Under the pieces are notes generated by a model. That model saw only the letters and a program-made list of their open reading frames with translations. It searched no databases and was not told where the DNA came from. Positions 49,484 through 58,855 of a stretch of DNA of 64,000 bases are shown here, piece after piece. A program made the position numbers and the translations under genes. This DNA comes from Dehalococcoides mccartyi 195 (GTDB taxonomy: Bacteria; Chloroflexota; Dehalococcoidia; Dehalococcoidales; Dehalococcoidaceae): the NCBI RefSeq assembly GCF_000011905.1, contig NC_002936.3:806001-870000 (forward strand). Reading direction: 5' to 3'. How positions within the stretch are numbered: position 1 is the stretch's first letter; every line of letters starts with the position of its first letter.

Positions 49484-50278
49484 GTGCCGATTTATGAATA
49501 TGTAGACACCCATTCCCATCTGGATATGCCTGAATTTGACGCTGACCGTCAGGAAATGCTAAAGCGGGCTTTTGAAAACGGCGTAAAAACTATAATTACC
49601 ACCGGTATAGACATACCTTCCAGCCAAAAAGCCATTGACCTGGCAGCCGCCAATCCGGCCATATACGCCGCAGTCGGTATCCACCCCCAGGAATGCACTG
49701 GGGTTACCGAGGCGGATTTTGAACGTCTGGAACTACTGGTTAAGTGTGAAAAGGTGGTGGCTATAGGCGAATGCGGGCTGGATTATTACCGTGATTACTC
49801 ACCCCGCCACACCCAGCTGGAAACATTCTACCACCACCTTGATTTAGCTGACCAAACCGGTCTGCCGCTTATAATCCACTGCCGCCAGGCCGAAGAAGAC
49901 GTACTGAAAATACTTTCGGACTGGTCTGCCCAGAGCCCGGCGAGCGCAGGCAAAGGCGTAATCCACTGTTTCAGCGGTTCGGCCGAAACCGCACTTAAAT
50001 ATATAAATATGGGTTTTTATATAGGGCTGGGCGCTTATATCGGTTATCCGTCTTCCAGAAAATATCACCCTGCCTTTGCCGCCATACCTCTTGAGCATAT
50101 AGTACTGGAAACTGACTGCCCGTTTCTGCCCCCCCAAACTCACCGCGGGGAACGGAACGAACCCGCCTATATACCGCTGACAGCGGCAACTCTGGCGGAG
50201 ATAAAAAACCTTGGTACTAACGAAGTGGCATCGGCAACCACTGCCAATGCCCGCCGCCTATTTCACCTTGATAAATAA
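49484..50278 (+). CDS. tatD: TatD-family metal-dependent DNase
   Basis: The protein has 264 residues and starts with GTG. The metal ligands are visible: DTHSHLD at the N-terminus, then GECGLDYYRDYS (Glu), LIIHCRQAEEDV (His), VIHCFSGSAETA (His) and VLETDCPFLPP (Asp). TatD proteins remove nucleotides from DNA 3' ends and act in repair or DNA degradation. It follows nuoN closely and may be read through. Its end overlaps nth by about 20 bp, on the opposite strand. Confidence 0.92.
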   Translation: MPIYEYVDTHSHLDMPEFDADRQEMLKRAFENGVKTIITTGIDIPSSQKAIDLAAANPAIYAAVGIHPQECTGVTEADFERLELLVKCEKVVAIGECGLDYYRDYSPRHTQLETFYHHLDLADQTGLPLIIHCRQAEEDVLKILSDWSAQSPASAGKGVIHCFSGSAETALKYINMGFYIGLGAYIGYPSSRKYHPAFAAIPLEHIVLETDCPFLPPQTHRGERNEPAYIPLTAATLAEIKNLGTNEVASATTANARRLFHLDK

Positions 50279-50914
50279 AAAAGCAGACGGGCAGATATCA
50301 TTAAGCACACACTCCGGGCAACGCGGCTTTTTGGCATCACAGACTGCGCGCCCATGGTCTATCAGGTAATACGAAAAATTCCCCCATTCACTGCGGGGAA
50401 TAAGTGCCATCAAATCCTGCTCTATTTTCACCGGGTCAGTATTAGTGCTTAGCCCCAGCCGCCCAGCTAAACGCTTTACATGGGTATCTACCGCTATTCC
50501 CTCCACCAGCCCGAAAGCATTATGCAAAACTACATTGGCTGTTTTACGCCCAACCCCCGGCAGAGTAAGCATATCTGCCATATTACGGGGGACATCCCCG
50601 CCAAAACGGCTTACAACCGCTCTGGCAGCACCTATAATATTCAGCGCCTTGTTGTGAAAGAAACCTGATGACTTAATATCCTGTTCCAACTCAGCCAGAG
50701 ATGCATCAGCAAAGGCCTGTACGCCGGGATATTTTTTGAAGAGAGCTGGCGTGATTTTATTTATCATTTTGTCAGTAGACTGGGCAGACAAAATAGTAGC
50801 TACCAGCATTTCAAACGGGGTAGTAAAGTTAAGCGCTGTTTTAGCCTCAGGGTATATCACCGAAAGGCGTTTAATTATTTCTAATGCCTGCTTTTTGGGA
50901 TTCTCAACCAGCAT
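50258..50914 (-). CDS. nth: Endonuclease III (DNA glycosylase/AP lyase)
   Basis: The protein has 218 residues, the usual length. The HhH motif LPGVGRKTANVVLHNAF (about 118-134) carries the catalytic Lys, VDTHVKRLAGRLGLS the catalytic Asp (first position), and the C-terminal CDAKKPRCPECVLNDIC ligates the 4Fe-4S cluster. It excises oxidised pyrimidines. It converges with tatD and diverges from cobQ. Confidence 0.95.
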   Translation of the reverse strand: MLVENPKKQALEIIKRLSVIYPEAKTALNFTTPFEMLVATILSAQSTDKMINKITPALFKKYPGVQAFADASLAELEQDIKSSGFFHNKALNIIGAARAVVSRFGGDVPRNMADMLTLPGVGRKTANVVLHNAFGLVEGIAVDTHVKRLAGRLGLSTNTDPVKIEQDLMALIPRSEWGNFSYYLIDHGRAVCDAKKPRCPECVLNDICPSAFLFIKVK

Positions 50915-51025
50915 TTTCAGCCTCGCTATATTAGTTGGGAAACATTATACATCAAAGATTTTCAAGGCAGAACACGCTATAAATCAAAATAAGTTGTCCT
51001 TTTTCTACTCTACTTAAATAAAAAC

Positions 51026-51034
51026 TGGTATAAT
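51026..51034 (+). promoter_or_regulatory. Extended -10 promoter of cobQ, leaderless start
   Basis: TG-G-TATAAT (TG at 51026-51027, TATAAT at 51029-51034) is an extended -10 element. The cobQ ATG at 51042 lies only eight bases downstream, at or next to the expected transcription start, so the mRNA is probably leaderless. No -35 box is clear. Confidence 0.6.
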
Positions 51035-51041
51035 GAACGCC

Positions 51042-52553
51042 ATGGCGAAATTGATAATGGTTCAGGGCACTTCTTCTAATGTGGGCAAGAGCATACTGGT
51101 CACTGCGCTCTGCCGGATATTCAAACAGGACGGCTACAAAGTAGCCCCGTTCAAGTCCCAAAATATGGCGCTGAACGCTTTTGTCACCCAAGAGGGCGGT
51201 GAAATCGGCCGGGCACAGGCTGTTCAGGCAGAAGCCTGCGGCATTGCCCCCAGTGTAGATATGAACCCTATTCTGATGAAGCCCGAAGCAGATTCCAAAA
51301 GCCAGATTGTTGTAAACGGCAAAGTGGACCGCACCATTTCTGCCCGTGAATATTATGAATATGCACCCCTGCTGCTGGATACCGCTCTGGCGGCACTTAA
51401 CCGTCTGCGGGAGCAAAATGATATTGTGGTCATAGAAGGGGCAGGCAGCCCGGCTGAGATAAACCTGAGGCAGCGGGAGATTGTAAATATGCGGATTGCC
51501 AAAACCGCCGGTGCGCCGGTGCTTCTGGCCGGAGACATAGACCGGGGCGGCGTTTTTGCTTCTTTGATTGGCACTATAGACCTTTTAGAGCCTGAAGAAC
51601 GCAGTTATGTAAAGGGCTATCTGATAAATAAATTCCGGGGGGATGCCAGTTTACTTAAACCAGCCATAGATGTACTGGAAGACCGCACCTCCATACCGGT
51701 ACTGGGCATTATCCCCTATCTGCGGAATATGGCCATTGCCCAGGAAGATTCGGTATACCTGGACGAATGTAAAAGCGGTCTGGGTGAAACCGACCTTGAT
51801 ATTGCGGTAATACGTCTGCCCCGCATATCCAACTACGACGATTTTGACGCTTTAGCCACAGACGGGGCATCAGTCAGGTTTGTATCTAAAACCGGTGAGA
51901 TTGGCAACCCTGATTTGATAATAATTCCGGGTACCAAATCCACCATACCTGACATGGAATATCTGTGGCAAAACGGTCTGGCGGAAACTATCATCAAAAA
52001 AGCCGGAAAAGGCACCCATGTTTTAGGCGTCTGCGGCGGCTATCAGATTTTGGGAAAGATGATATACGACCCCCACAAGACTGAGTCTGAAACCACCGAA
52101 TTAAAGGGTCTGGGTTTGCTGGATACCGAAACAACCTTTGAAAAAGAAAAATCCACCACACAGGTAAGCGGCCAGGTCAGGTTTAATAACGGGCTGCTTG
52201 CAGATATGGCCGGTTGTGAAGTGGGCGGCTATGAAATCCACATGGGAAGGACCCGCTTATTTACTGCCCAGCCTGCCTTCCAGATTACCAAAACCCCCAA
52301 AGGCCCGGCTGATTATCTGGACGGGGCATCCAATGCCGAAGGTACGGTGCTGGGTACATATATACACGGAATATTTGAAAGTGACTCTTTCCGCCGCGGC
52401 TTCTTAAATGCAATCCGCCGTTACAAGGGCATCCCTGAGCGGCAGGCAGGCTATTTTGACCGTGACAAAGAATATGATAAACTGGCAGATATAGTCAGGG
52501 CAAGCATAGACATGAACAAGATTTATGATATTTTGAACGAGGGAATAAGATGA
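51042..52553 (+). CDS. cobQ: Cobyric acid synthase CobQ
   Basis: ATG 51042 is chosen because the extended -10 box lies eight bases upstream; an ATG at 51033 overlaps that box. The protein has 503 residues. The N-terminal synthetase domain holds MVQGTSSNVGKSILVTALCRI (nucleotide loop, about 5-25), and YKVAPFKSQNMALNAFV. The C-terminal glutamine amidotransferase domain holds the nucleophile in HVLGVCGGYQILG (about 326-338) and the late His in GTYIHGIFE. It amidates cobyrinic acid a,c-diamide to cobyric acid in corrinoid biosynthesis or salvage, essential for corrinoid-dependent organohalide respirers. It is translationally coupled to the thioesterase gene. Confidence 0.95.
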   Translation: MAKLIMVQGTSSNVGKSILVTALCRIFKQDGYKVAPFKSQNMALNAFVTQEGGEIGRAQAVQAEACGIAPSVDMNPILMKPEADSKSQIVVNGKVDRTISAREYYEYAPLLLDTALAALNRLREQNDIVVIEGAGSPAEINLRQREIVNMRIAKTAGAPVLLAGDIDRGGVFASLIGTIDLLEPEERSYVKGYLINKFRGDASLLKPAIDVLEDRTSIPVLGIIPYLRNMAIAQEDSVYLDECKSGLGETDLDIAVIRLPRISNYDDFDALATDGASVRFVSKTGEIGNPDLIIIPGTKSTIPDMEYLWQNGLAETIIKKAGKGTHVLGVCGGYQILGKMIYDPHKTESETTELKGLGLLDTETTFEKEKSTTQVSGQVRFNNGLLADMAGCEVGGYEIHMGRTRLFTAQPAFQITKTPKGPADYLDGASNAEGTVLGTYIHGIFESDSFRRGFLNAIRRYKGIPERQAGYFDRDKEYDKLADIVRASIDMNKIYDILNEGIR

Positions 52554-52960
52554 CACACCCTGATGCTGAAGAAAATATTAAGCTTCTGCATGAAAAAAGC
52601 CGCACTGAACCTGCCCTGAATTTTCTGGGCATAAAAATACTGGAATTGAAACCCGGTTATTCCAAGCTGAGTATCAAACTCAAACCGGAGTTTATAAATG
52701 CCTACGGCATAATTTTTGGCGGAATCACCATGTCTTTGGCAGATGAGGCATTCGGTTATGCAGTGAACAGTCTGAAACTGCCTACGGTAGCCGCCCAGTT
52801 CAATATCCACTTTCTGTCAGCCCCGGATAATGATGACGAACTAACTGCGGAAGCCAAAGTAGTCAAATCAGGCCGCCGTCTGGCTGTTGCCGAAGTAGAG
52901 GTGACCAATGCCAAAGGCAAACTGATAGCTAAAGTAAGTGCCAGCGGCGTTCCGCTTTAA
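52550..52960 (+). CDS. PaaI-type hotdog thioesterase
   Basis: The protein has 136 residues with a hotdog fold by pattern. INAYGIIFGGITMSLADEAFGYAVNS is the family signature (His is replaced by Tyr in the usual HGG motif: YGIIFGG), followed by AAQFNIHFLSAPDNDDEL. PaaI proteins release acyl or aryl groups from CoA. It overlaps the cobQ stop by 4 bp. The nearby acyl- and aryl-CoA ligases make a housekeeping role in CoA release plausible. The active-site Asp in LADEAFG is retained. Confidence 0.8.
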   Translation: MTHPDAEENIKLLHEKSRTEPALNFLGIKILELKPGYSKLSIKLKPEFINAYGIIFGGITMSLADEAFGYAVNSLKLPTVAAQFNIHFLSAPDNDDELTAEAKVVKSGRRLAVAEVEVTNAKGKLIAKVSASGVPL

Positions 52961-52978
52961 ACCCGCCCGCCAGGTAGT

Positions 52979-53791
52979 TTATTCATCACCCAGATAGGCC
53001 GCTATCACGTGCTCATCATTCTTTATTTCTTCAGGCCTGCCCTCAGCTATTTTGCTGCCAAAGTCCAGCACCGCAATACGGTCAGCTAAATCCATAACTA
53101 CGCCCATATCGTGTTCAATAAGCACAATACACTTTACCCCGTCACGCAGTATGGGAGTATCAGGATAGGTCTCACCCTGCCCTTCAAAAATATCTACGAT
53201 AAAGCGGGCAATATCTTCTTTCTCTTCCAGATTCATGCCTGCCATAGGTTCATCCAGCAAAAGTACTTCCGGCTCAAGCGCCAAAGCCCGGCCCAGTTCC
53301 ACCCGCTTACGCATGCCGTACGGCAGCATACTGACTACCTTTTTGCGGACAGGCTCTATTTCCAAAAAATCTATTATGTCTTCTACTATCTTGCGGTGAG
53401 CTATTTCTTCTTTATGGGCCGGCCCGAAATAGGCACCCCCGGTCAGAAAGTTCTGTTTCATAAATATATGCCGGGCGGCCATCAGGTTTTCAAGGGTAGT
53501 CAAACCTGAATAAAGCTCTATATTCTGAAAAGTACGGGCAATACCCATTTTAGCCACCCGGTCAGGGCGGATACGGGCAATATTCTGGCCTTTATAAACA
53601 ATGCTGCCTGCCTGGGGTTTATAAAAACCGTTGATGCAGTTTAGCAAACTGGTCTTGCCTGCCCCATTCGGACCTATTACGGCAGTTATCTGATTATCAT
53701 ATATGTCCAGATTGATTCCCTTCAGGGCTTTGATACCGCCAAACGAAAGGGAGAGGTCAGCTATTTTTATCTTGGTATCAGGCTGATTCAT
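52979..53791 (-). CDS. livG: Branched-chain-type ABC transporter ATPase LivG
   Basis: ATG 53791 (MNQPDTKIKIADL) follows GGAGAGAGGGCAG; a start at 53809 is possible. The protein has 270 residues. Walker A is GPNGAGKTS (about 36-44), the signature is LPYGMRKRVELGRALALEPEV, Walker B is VLLLDEPMAG, and the H-loop is CIVLIEHDMG. The long insertion and end (IAVLDFGSKIAEGRPEEI) match LivG. It lies downstream of the Cys-rich gene and closes the transporter cluster. Confidence 0.9.
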   Translation of the reverse strand: MNQPDTKIKIADLSLSFGGIKALKGINLDIYDNQITAVIGPNGAGKTSLLNCINGFYKPQAGSIVYKGQNIARIRPDRVAKMGIARTFQNIELYSGLTTLENLMAARHIFMKQNFLTGGAYFGPAHKEEIAHRKIVEDIIDFLEIEPVRKKVVSMLPYGMRKRVELGRALALEPEVLLLDEPMAGMNLEEKEDIARFIVDIFEGQGETYPDTPILRDGVKCIVLIEHDMGVVMDLADRIAVLDFGSKIAEGRPEEIKNDEHVIAAYLGDE

Positions 53792-54044
53792 TCTGCCCTC
53801 TCTCCTCATTCATAATCTTATCCCGGTAGCTTATAACCCGGTGGCAAAGAGGGCCTTCGCATTTTAAGCCATGTCCGCATTTTTTAGCCCGTTTTGACAT
53901 CTCTTTCAGGGTATCCCGTGAAGGAGAGCCGTATATATCATAAGCAGTACAGCGTACCGAACCATCATCCTTGACGATTATGGTTATCTCATCACAAACT
54001 GCTTCGCAGAGTATGGTACAGGCGGTAATCTGCCAATCAACCAT
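53778..54044 (-). CDS. Small Cys-rich protein between PaaK-like and LivG genes
   Basis: The protein has 88 residues with eight Cys: two in the N-terminal segment ACTILCEAVCD, one in VRCTAY, and CGHGLKCEGPLC near residue 57. The spacing suggests a metal or iron-sulfur site. It begins with VDWQITACTILCEAV. Its end overlaps livG by 14 bases and its start is 9 bases from the PaaK gene, so it is part of the operon. The family is unknown to me; a role in CoA-ligase or transporter function is a guess. Confidence 0.6.
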   Translation of the reverse strand: MVDWQITACTILCEAVCDEITIIVKDDGSVRCTAYDIYGSPSRDTLKEMSKRAKKCGHGLKCEGPLCHRVISYRDKIMNEERGQNESA

Positions 54045-54053
54045 TTATTTCCC

Positions 54054-55343
54054 CTAATCCCACTTGCGTTCATCCAGCATCAGCTTGGTTTCTTCTGCCA
54101 GAGCATTTGCAGCTACAAATTCTATATGGTCTGCCTTTAAAAGACACCTGTCCTGAAATTTTTTATTCAGTTCGTCAGACAGCTTTTTGGCATCAAATTC
54201 GGTGTCATCGTGGACACAGACAAAGGTCATCTCATCTTTGTTTTCGGGGCGGTTTATCCTTATCTGGCAGCGGACAATCTCCGGGAAAAGCTTGAAAACT
54301 TCCTCAGCCTGTTTGCCGACTACAAACATACCCCGCACCTTTACCGCATCTCCTACCCGCCCTATTATGCCGCTGAGCTTATAGGCGGTACGCCCGCAGC
54401 CGCATTTCTCTTTTTTAAGGCAGGATAAATCACCTGTGCCGAACCGCATAAGCCCCCAGGTTTTGTTATTTACCGGGGTAACCACCACTTCGCCAACTTC
54501 ACCTTCGCCAAGCTGCTTGCCAGTCTTGGGGTCTACTATCTCCACTACATATTCATCAGACATAAGGTGCAAGCCGTTTTTTTCTTCACACTCGTAGGCC
54601 AAACAGCCTCCGGTTTCAGTCACCCCGTAAGCCTGATACGTGTCTATGCCATAATCTTTTTCAAGCGTTTTACGGATAGAAGACGTCAGCATCTCACCGG
54701 TAAACCAGGCACGCTTGATATTAAGCTCTTTTTTAACATCCAAACCCATCTCTTCGGCTTTGGCAAACAGGCTCATCAGATAGCTGGGAGTACCCACAAA
54801 GGCAGTTACTTTCAGCTCCTGAATAGTCTTAATCTGCATTTCGGTATGGCCGGTGCCTGAGGCAATAGGCGTAGCCCCGCAGTCACGCAAACCCTCGTGG
54901 AAAAGTATACCAGCGGGAGACAAGTGGTAAGTAAAGGTATTTATAACCACATCTGCCTTGCGGAAACCGGCTGCCCAGAAAGAACGCCCGAACCAATGGA
55001 TAGTGCTGGTGTGCAGCGGTTCATAAACAGGGCCGGGAGAAATAAATATGCGTTCAATATTTTCTTCCGGTATCATCAGAAAACCGCCATAAGGCAGGTT
55101 CTGTTTCTGCATTTCAATCAGGTCTGCTTTGCGGGTAATAGGCAGCCGCTCCAAATCTTCCACCTTGCGTATAAGCTCAGGCTTCAGCCCGGCTTTTTGG
55201 AACATAGCTCTGGTTGCCGCCGAATTTTCATAAGCATAAGCAGCCGTCTCTTTGAGCCTGGTGTTTAAAAATTCAACCCTCTCCTCAAGCCCCATGGACT
55301 CCAGCTTGTCAAAGTGGTTATTTTTGCCGTTTTCTAAAGCCAT
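54054..55343 (-). CDS. paaK: Phenylacetate-CoA ligase-like enzyme (PaaK family)
   Basis: The protein has 429 residues, the length of PaaK enzymes. Adenylate-forming signatures are visible: ISPGPVYEPLHTS (P-loop-like), GTPSYLMSLFAKAEEMG, YQAYGVTETGGCLAYECEEK (A5-like), and RFGTGDLSCLKKEKCGCGRT near residue 285-305 with clustered Cys (typical of the family). KVRGMFVVGKQAEEVFKLFPEI is the C-terminal domain. The family activates phenylacetate and related aryl acids with CoA and ATP. It sits between livF and a Cys-rich gene, within an amino-acid-transport-type operon. Its aryl substrate fits the aromatic leader peptide of the operon. Other aryl acids are possible. Confidence 0.88.
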   Translation of the reverse strand: MALENGKNNHFDKLESMGLEERVEFLNTRLKETAAYAYENSAATRAMFQKAGLKPELIRKVEDLERLPITRKADLIEMQKQNLPYGGFLMIPEENIERIFISPGPVYEPLHTSTIHWFGRSFWAAGFRKADVVINTFTYHLSPAGILFHEGLRDCGATPIASGTGHTEMQIKTIQELKVTAFVGTPSYLMSLFAKAEEMGLDVKKELNIKRAWFTGEMLTSSIRKTLEKDYGIDTYQAYGVTETGGCLAYECEEKNGLHLMSDEYVVEIVDPKTGKQLGEGEVGEVVVTPVNNKTWGLMRFGTGDLSCLKKEKCGCGRTAYKLSGIIGRVGDAVKVRGMFVVGKQAEEVFKLFPEIVRCQIRINRPENKDEMTFVCVHDDTEFDAKKLSDELNKKFQDRCLLKADHIEFVAANALAEETKLMLDERKWD

Positions 55344-56125
55344 CTTTTCCGCCTCTTGTAATGTTTGACTTCACGATAGCTTTTTTTAGCGCCCACCGTG
55401 GAAAGCCCCATATAAAATTCTTTGACATCTTCATTGTTAATCAGGAATGAAGTATCACCGTCAAGCACTATCCGCCCGTTTTCCAGCACATAACCGTAAT
55501 GGGCAATAGATAAAGCTACTTTCACATTTTGCTCAACCAGCAGCACGGAAGTGCCCTGTTCTTCGTTAAACCTCTTGATAATACCGAATATTTCCTTGAC
55601 CATCAGAGGTGCCAAACCAAGTGAGGGTTCGTCCAGCATCATCAGCTTGGGGCGGGCCATCATAGCCCGCCCTATGACCAGCATCTGCTGCTCACCGCCG
55701 GAAAGGTAACCGGCTGTGTTATGCTGAACGTGCCTAAGGCGAGGGAAATATTCGTATACCATAGCTAAATCTGATTTTATATTCTGACGGTCCTTGCGGT
55801 TAAACGCCCCCACAATCAGATTTTCTTCGGTGGTCAAATGCTCAAAAACATGGCGGCCTTCCAGAGCCTGAACTATACCCAGCTTACCGATAGCTTCCGG
55901 ATTTTTTTTATCAATCCGGGTGCCGTCCCACTCAATATTGCCGTCTGTTACCAGACCTTCTTCAATATGCAGCAAGCCGGAAATGGCTTTTAAAGTGGTA
56001 GTCTTACCGGCACCGTTGCCGCCCAGCAAAGCCACAATGGATTTCTCCGGCACTTCCAGCGAAACGCCGTGAAGCACCTTGATAACGTTCAGGTAGGTAA
56101 CTTCTATGTTATTTACTTTGAGCAT
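55334..56125 (-). CDS. livF: Branched-chain-type ABC transporter ATPase LivF
   Basis: The protein has 263 residues. Walker A is GGNGAGKTT (about 36-44), signature LSGGEQQMLVIGRAMMARPKL, Walker B LMMLDEPSLGL, and H-loop VLLVEQNV. LAPLMVKEIFGIIKRFNEEQGTS is the LivF helical segment. It pairs with LivG. The stop overlaps the PaaK-like gene by 10 bases. Confidence 0.92.
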   Translation of the reverse strand: MLKVNNIEVTYLNVIKVLHGVSLEVPEKSIVALLGGNGAGKTTTLKAISGLLHIEEGLVTDGNIEWDGTRIDKKNPEAIGKLGIVQALEGRHVFEHLTTEENLIVGAFNRKDRQNIKSDLAMVYEYFPRLRHVQHNTAGYLSGGEQQMLVIGRAMMARPKLMMLDEPSLGLAPLMVKEIFGIIKRFNEEQGTSVLLVEQNVKVALSIAHYGYVLENGRIVLDGDTSFLINNEDVKEFYMGLSTVGAKKSYREVKHYKRRKRWL

Positions 56126-56145
56126 AGACCCAATATTACCTCCCG

Positions 56146-57432
56146 CTATTTGCCAAACCAGTCAAAATTTTCATACGCAATGCTGGGTGTTTCTATCCAG
56201 CCGCTTATAACCTTAAGCTGCCCGTCTTCAATCCTGAAAACCCTTACAGATTTTACCAGACGGTTATCTCCCACTGAGTAAGAAACCGGGCCATGCAGGC
56301 CGCCCACATCATACCCGTTCAGCCGTTTTATGCCGAATTCTTCAATAATCTGGGGGGTCAGTGAGTCTACACCGCCGGGGGAGTTTTCTATAGCCAGCCG
56401 CAGTATCTCAGCTATTATCAAACCCTCAGCCCACGAGACGATATAATCCATATTGCCGTAATTTTCAGGGTGATACCTGAGGCAGTATTCCTTCATCTTG
56501 GCCATAGCCGGAACATCTTCGTCCCAGCTTACGGTGGGGTACACCCCCATTATACCCTCAGCCTTATCTGCACCGACAAGCTCAAGCAGTGACTGGGTAA
56601 AGCCGCCGTGACCGCACCCTATCTGGACACCGGGGTAAATCCCCAGTTCAATCATCTGTTTTACAATGACAGATGTCGGCTGGGGAGTGCTGGATATATA
56701 AACCACATCCGGATTCTGGTTTTTCATATTTAACAGATTGGCTGTGTCATCATTAATAGTAGTGGAATGTTCGTAAATACCCACTATTTCCACACCCAGT
56801 TCCTCTGCCATAGCATTAGCGGCATCCCGCGCACCGTAACCGGTGGGATTCTGGAGTATCATCAGGGCTACTTTCGGTTTGCCCTCACCCTGCCAGACAT
56901 TCTCCAGATAATACTGCATAAAAGCTACCCAGTCATCACCATAATCAGGCAGCTGGGAGTATATATGCTGGGGAGGATGGGTAAGTGATGGTGAACTGAA
57001 AGTGGTAAATCCCGGAAAACCTGCCCGGTTGGCTATTTCCATAGATGCCTGCATATCCTTTGAAGAGTTGGTGGTGAAGAATAAACAGTCAGTAGAAATA
57101 AACTCGTTTATTACGGTAACCGCTATGGCGGTGTCATATTTGGTATCCCGGAATATAGGCTCAATCTTGTAGCCGTTTACCCCGCCAAGCTCATCGTTTA
57201 TGTATTTTATGGCATCCAGCTTGGCATTACCCTGGGGTGTACCCTTTTCAGCCGCCGGGCCGGTATAGCATACACTTAAGCCCACTTTGAGAGTTTTAGT
57301 AGATGCCGGCGTGTTATTGTTATTATTGCCAATAATATTATCCAGATTACAGCCGCCCAAGGCAACAGGTACAAGGGCAAGCACCAGAGCCATGAAGATT
57401 CTAAAGCCAATTTCAGATTTTCCTAGTCTCAT
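56146..57432 (-). CDS. livK: LivK-type substrate-binding lipoprotein, copy 1
   Basis: The protein has 428 residues. A lipoprotein signal peptide with lipobox LGGC lies near residues 25-28. The periplasmic-binding fold (Leu/Ile/Val-binding type) opens with LKVGLSVCYTGPAAEKGTPQG. It captures substrate at the outer surface and delivers it to LivHM. A second copy of about the same length and high similarity (57521-58813) lies directly upstream. The C-terminal VSWAEGLIIAEILRLAIE is shared by both. The substrates may differ: the family is not restricted to branched amino acids and includes aromatic acids and amides. Confidence 0.88.
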   Translation of the reverse strand: MRLGKSEIGFRIFMALVLALVPVALGGCNLDNIIGNNNNNTPASTKTLKVGLSVCYTGPAAEKGTPQGNAKLDAIKYINDELGGVNGYKIEPIFRDTKYDTAIAVTVINEFISTDCLFFTTNSSKDMQASMEIANRAGFPGFTTFSSPSLTHPPQHIYSQLPDYGDDWVAFMQYYLENVWQGEGKPKVALMILQNPTGYGARDAANAMAEELGVEIVGIYEHSTTINDDTANLLNMKNQNPDVVYISSTPQPTSVIVKQMIELGIYPGVQIGCGHGGFTQSLLELVGADKAEGIMGVYPTVSWDEDVPAMAKMKEYCLRYHPENYGNMDYIVSWAEGLIIAEILRLAIENSPGGVDSLTPQIIEEFGIKRLNGYDVGGLHGPVSYSVGDNRLVKSVRVFRIEDGQLKVISGWIETPSIAYENFDWFGK

Positions 57433-57520
57433 CAGATCCCTCCTCTGAGGCTATATTATCTATTATTAAGCTTCGCAACACAACTCCTTACAGCTCCCCT
57501 TGTACCTGTTTACAGCCTAT

Positions 57521-58813
57521 TTAGCTGCCAAACCAGCTAAAATCCTCGTACCTGATAAGCGGTGCTTCTACCCAGTCACTCAAGACCTGCATTACACCGT
57601 CTGATATCTGGAACACCCTGACTGCTTTGGCCAGACGGTTATCACCGCTGACATATGAAACCGGCCCCTGCAAACCGCCCACCGTATAGCCATTAAGCTT
57701 CTTTATTCCGTATTCCTCAATAGCCTGCGGAGTCAGATTATCTATGCCTCCGGGGGTATTGATAAGGGCTAAGCGCAGTATTTCGGCCACAATCAAACCC
57801 TCTGACCAGGAAGCGATATAATCCATGTTGCCGTAATTTTCAGGGTGATATCTCAGGCAGTATTCTTTCATTTTGGCCATTCCCGGCACATCTTCATCCC
57901 AGTTTACAGTAGGATATACGCCGTAAATACCTTCGGTATTAGTCACACCGGCCAAATCAATAAGTGCCTTGGTAAAACCGGCATGGCCGCAACCCACAGT
58001 TACTCCGGGATAAATATCCATCTGATTCATCTGCTTGATGATAACCGAAGTAGGCTGGGGAGTGCTGGATATAAAGACCACATCCGGGTTTTGACTTTTA
58101 AGGTTTATCAGGTTTGCCGTGTCATCTGTAATAGTGGCAGAGTGTTCGTAAATACCCACTATCTCTATACCCAAATCAGCCGCCAAGGCATTAGCCGCAT
58201 CACGGGCACCGTAACCGGTGGGATTCTGGAGTATCATGAGGGCCATTTTAGGAGTACCCTCACCCTGCCAGATATTTTCCATATAGTATTTGGCAAATGA
58301 TGCCCAGCTGTCACCATAGTCCGGCAGTTGGGCATATATATGCTTTGCCGGGTGGGTGCAGACCGGTGAACTGAAAACCGTGAAACCGGGGAAACTTGCC
58401 CGGTTGGCAATCTCCATAGATGCCTGCATTTCCTTGGAAGCACAGGTAGTGAAGAACAAACAGTCCTTATCCATCATCTCCTGTACAATAGTTGCCGCCA
58501 GTGCGGAATCATACTTGGTGTCACGCCAGAGTACTTCTATCTGGTATCCGTTTACCCCGCCAAGTTCTTCGTTTATGTACTTGATTGCGTCCAGCTTAGC
58601 ATTCCCCATCACAGAGCCTTTTTCAGCTGCCGGGCCGGTATATGGTATTGAAAAACCAACCTTCAAAGTAGGCTTTTCCGTTCCGTCAGGATTATTGGCA
58701 TCAGTATCACTTGAACCGCATCCCCCCGCCACCACTGAAAAAAGCAAAAGGAGCATGCTAAAAAAGGACAAAGCTCCCCTCTTTATCAATTGTTTACGGT
58801 TTTGCCCTAACAT
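57521..58813 (-). CDS. livK: LivK-type substrate-binding lipoprotein, copy 2
   Basis: The protein has 430 residues. The lipobox is AGGC near residue 29. It is a close homologue of copy 1 across the whole length (for example, both have TGPAAEKG, LGGVNGYQIE or similar, and QNPTGYGARDAANA). The two genes are in tandem with an 88-bp gap, which indicates duplication. Differences gather in the first lobe near residues 40-60 and around the hinge, so ligand choice may have diverged. Confidence 0.88.
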   Translation of the reverse strand: MLGQNRKQLIKRGALSFFSMLLLLFSVVAGGCGSSDTDANNPDGTEKPTLKVGFSIPYTGPAAEKGSVMGNAKLDAIKYINEELGGVNGYQIEVLWRDTKYDSALAATIVQEMMDKDCLFFTTCASKEMQASMEIANRASFPGFTVFSSPVCTHPAKHIYAQLPDYGDSWASFAKYYMENIWQGEGTPKMALMILQNPTGYGARDAANALAADLGIEIVGIYEHSATITDDTANLINLKSQNPDVVFISSTPQPTSVIIKQMNQMDIYPGVTVGCGHAGFTKALIDLAGVTNTEGIYGVYPTVNWDEDVPGMAKMKEYCLRYHPENYGNMDYIASWSEGLIVAEILRLALINTPGGIDNLTPQAIEEYGIKKLNGYTVGGLQGPVSYVSGDNRLAKAVRVFQISDGVMQVLSDWVEAPLIRYEDFSWFGS

Positions 58814-58855
58814 GACTTGTGCTCCTCCTTTTTTCAGAATTCCCTATTTTTTCGC

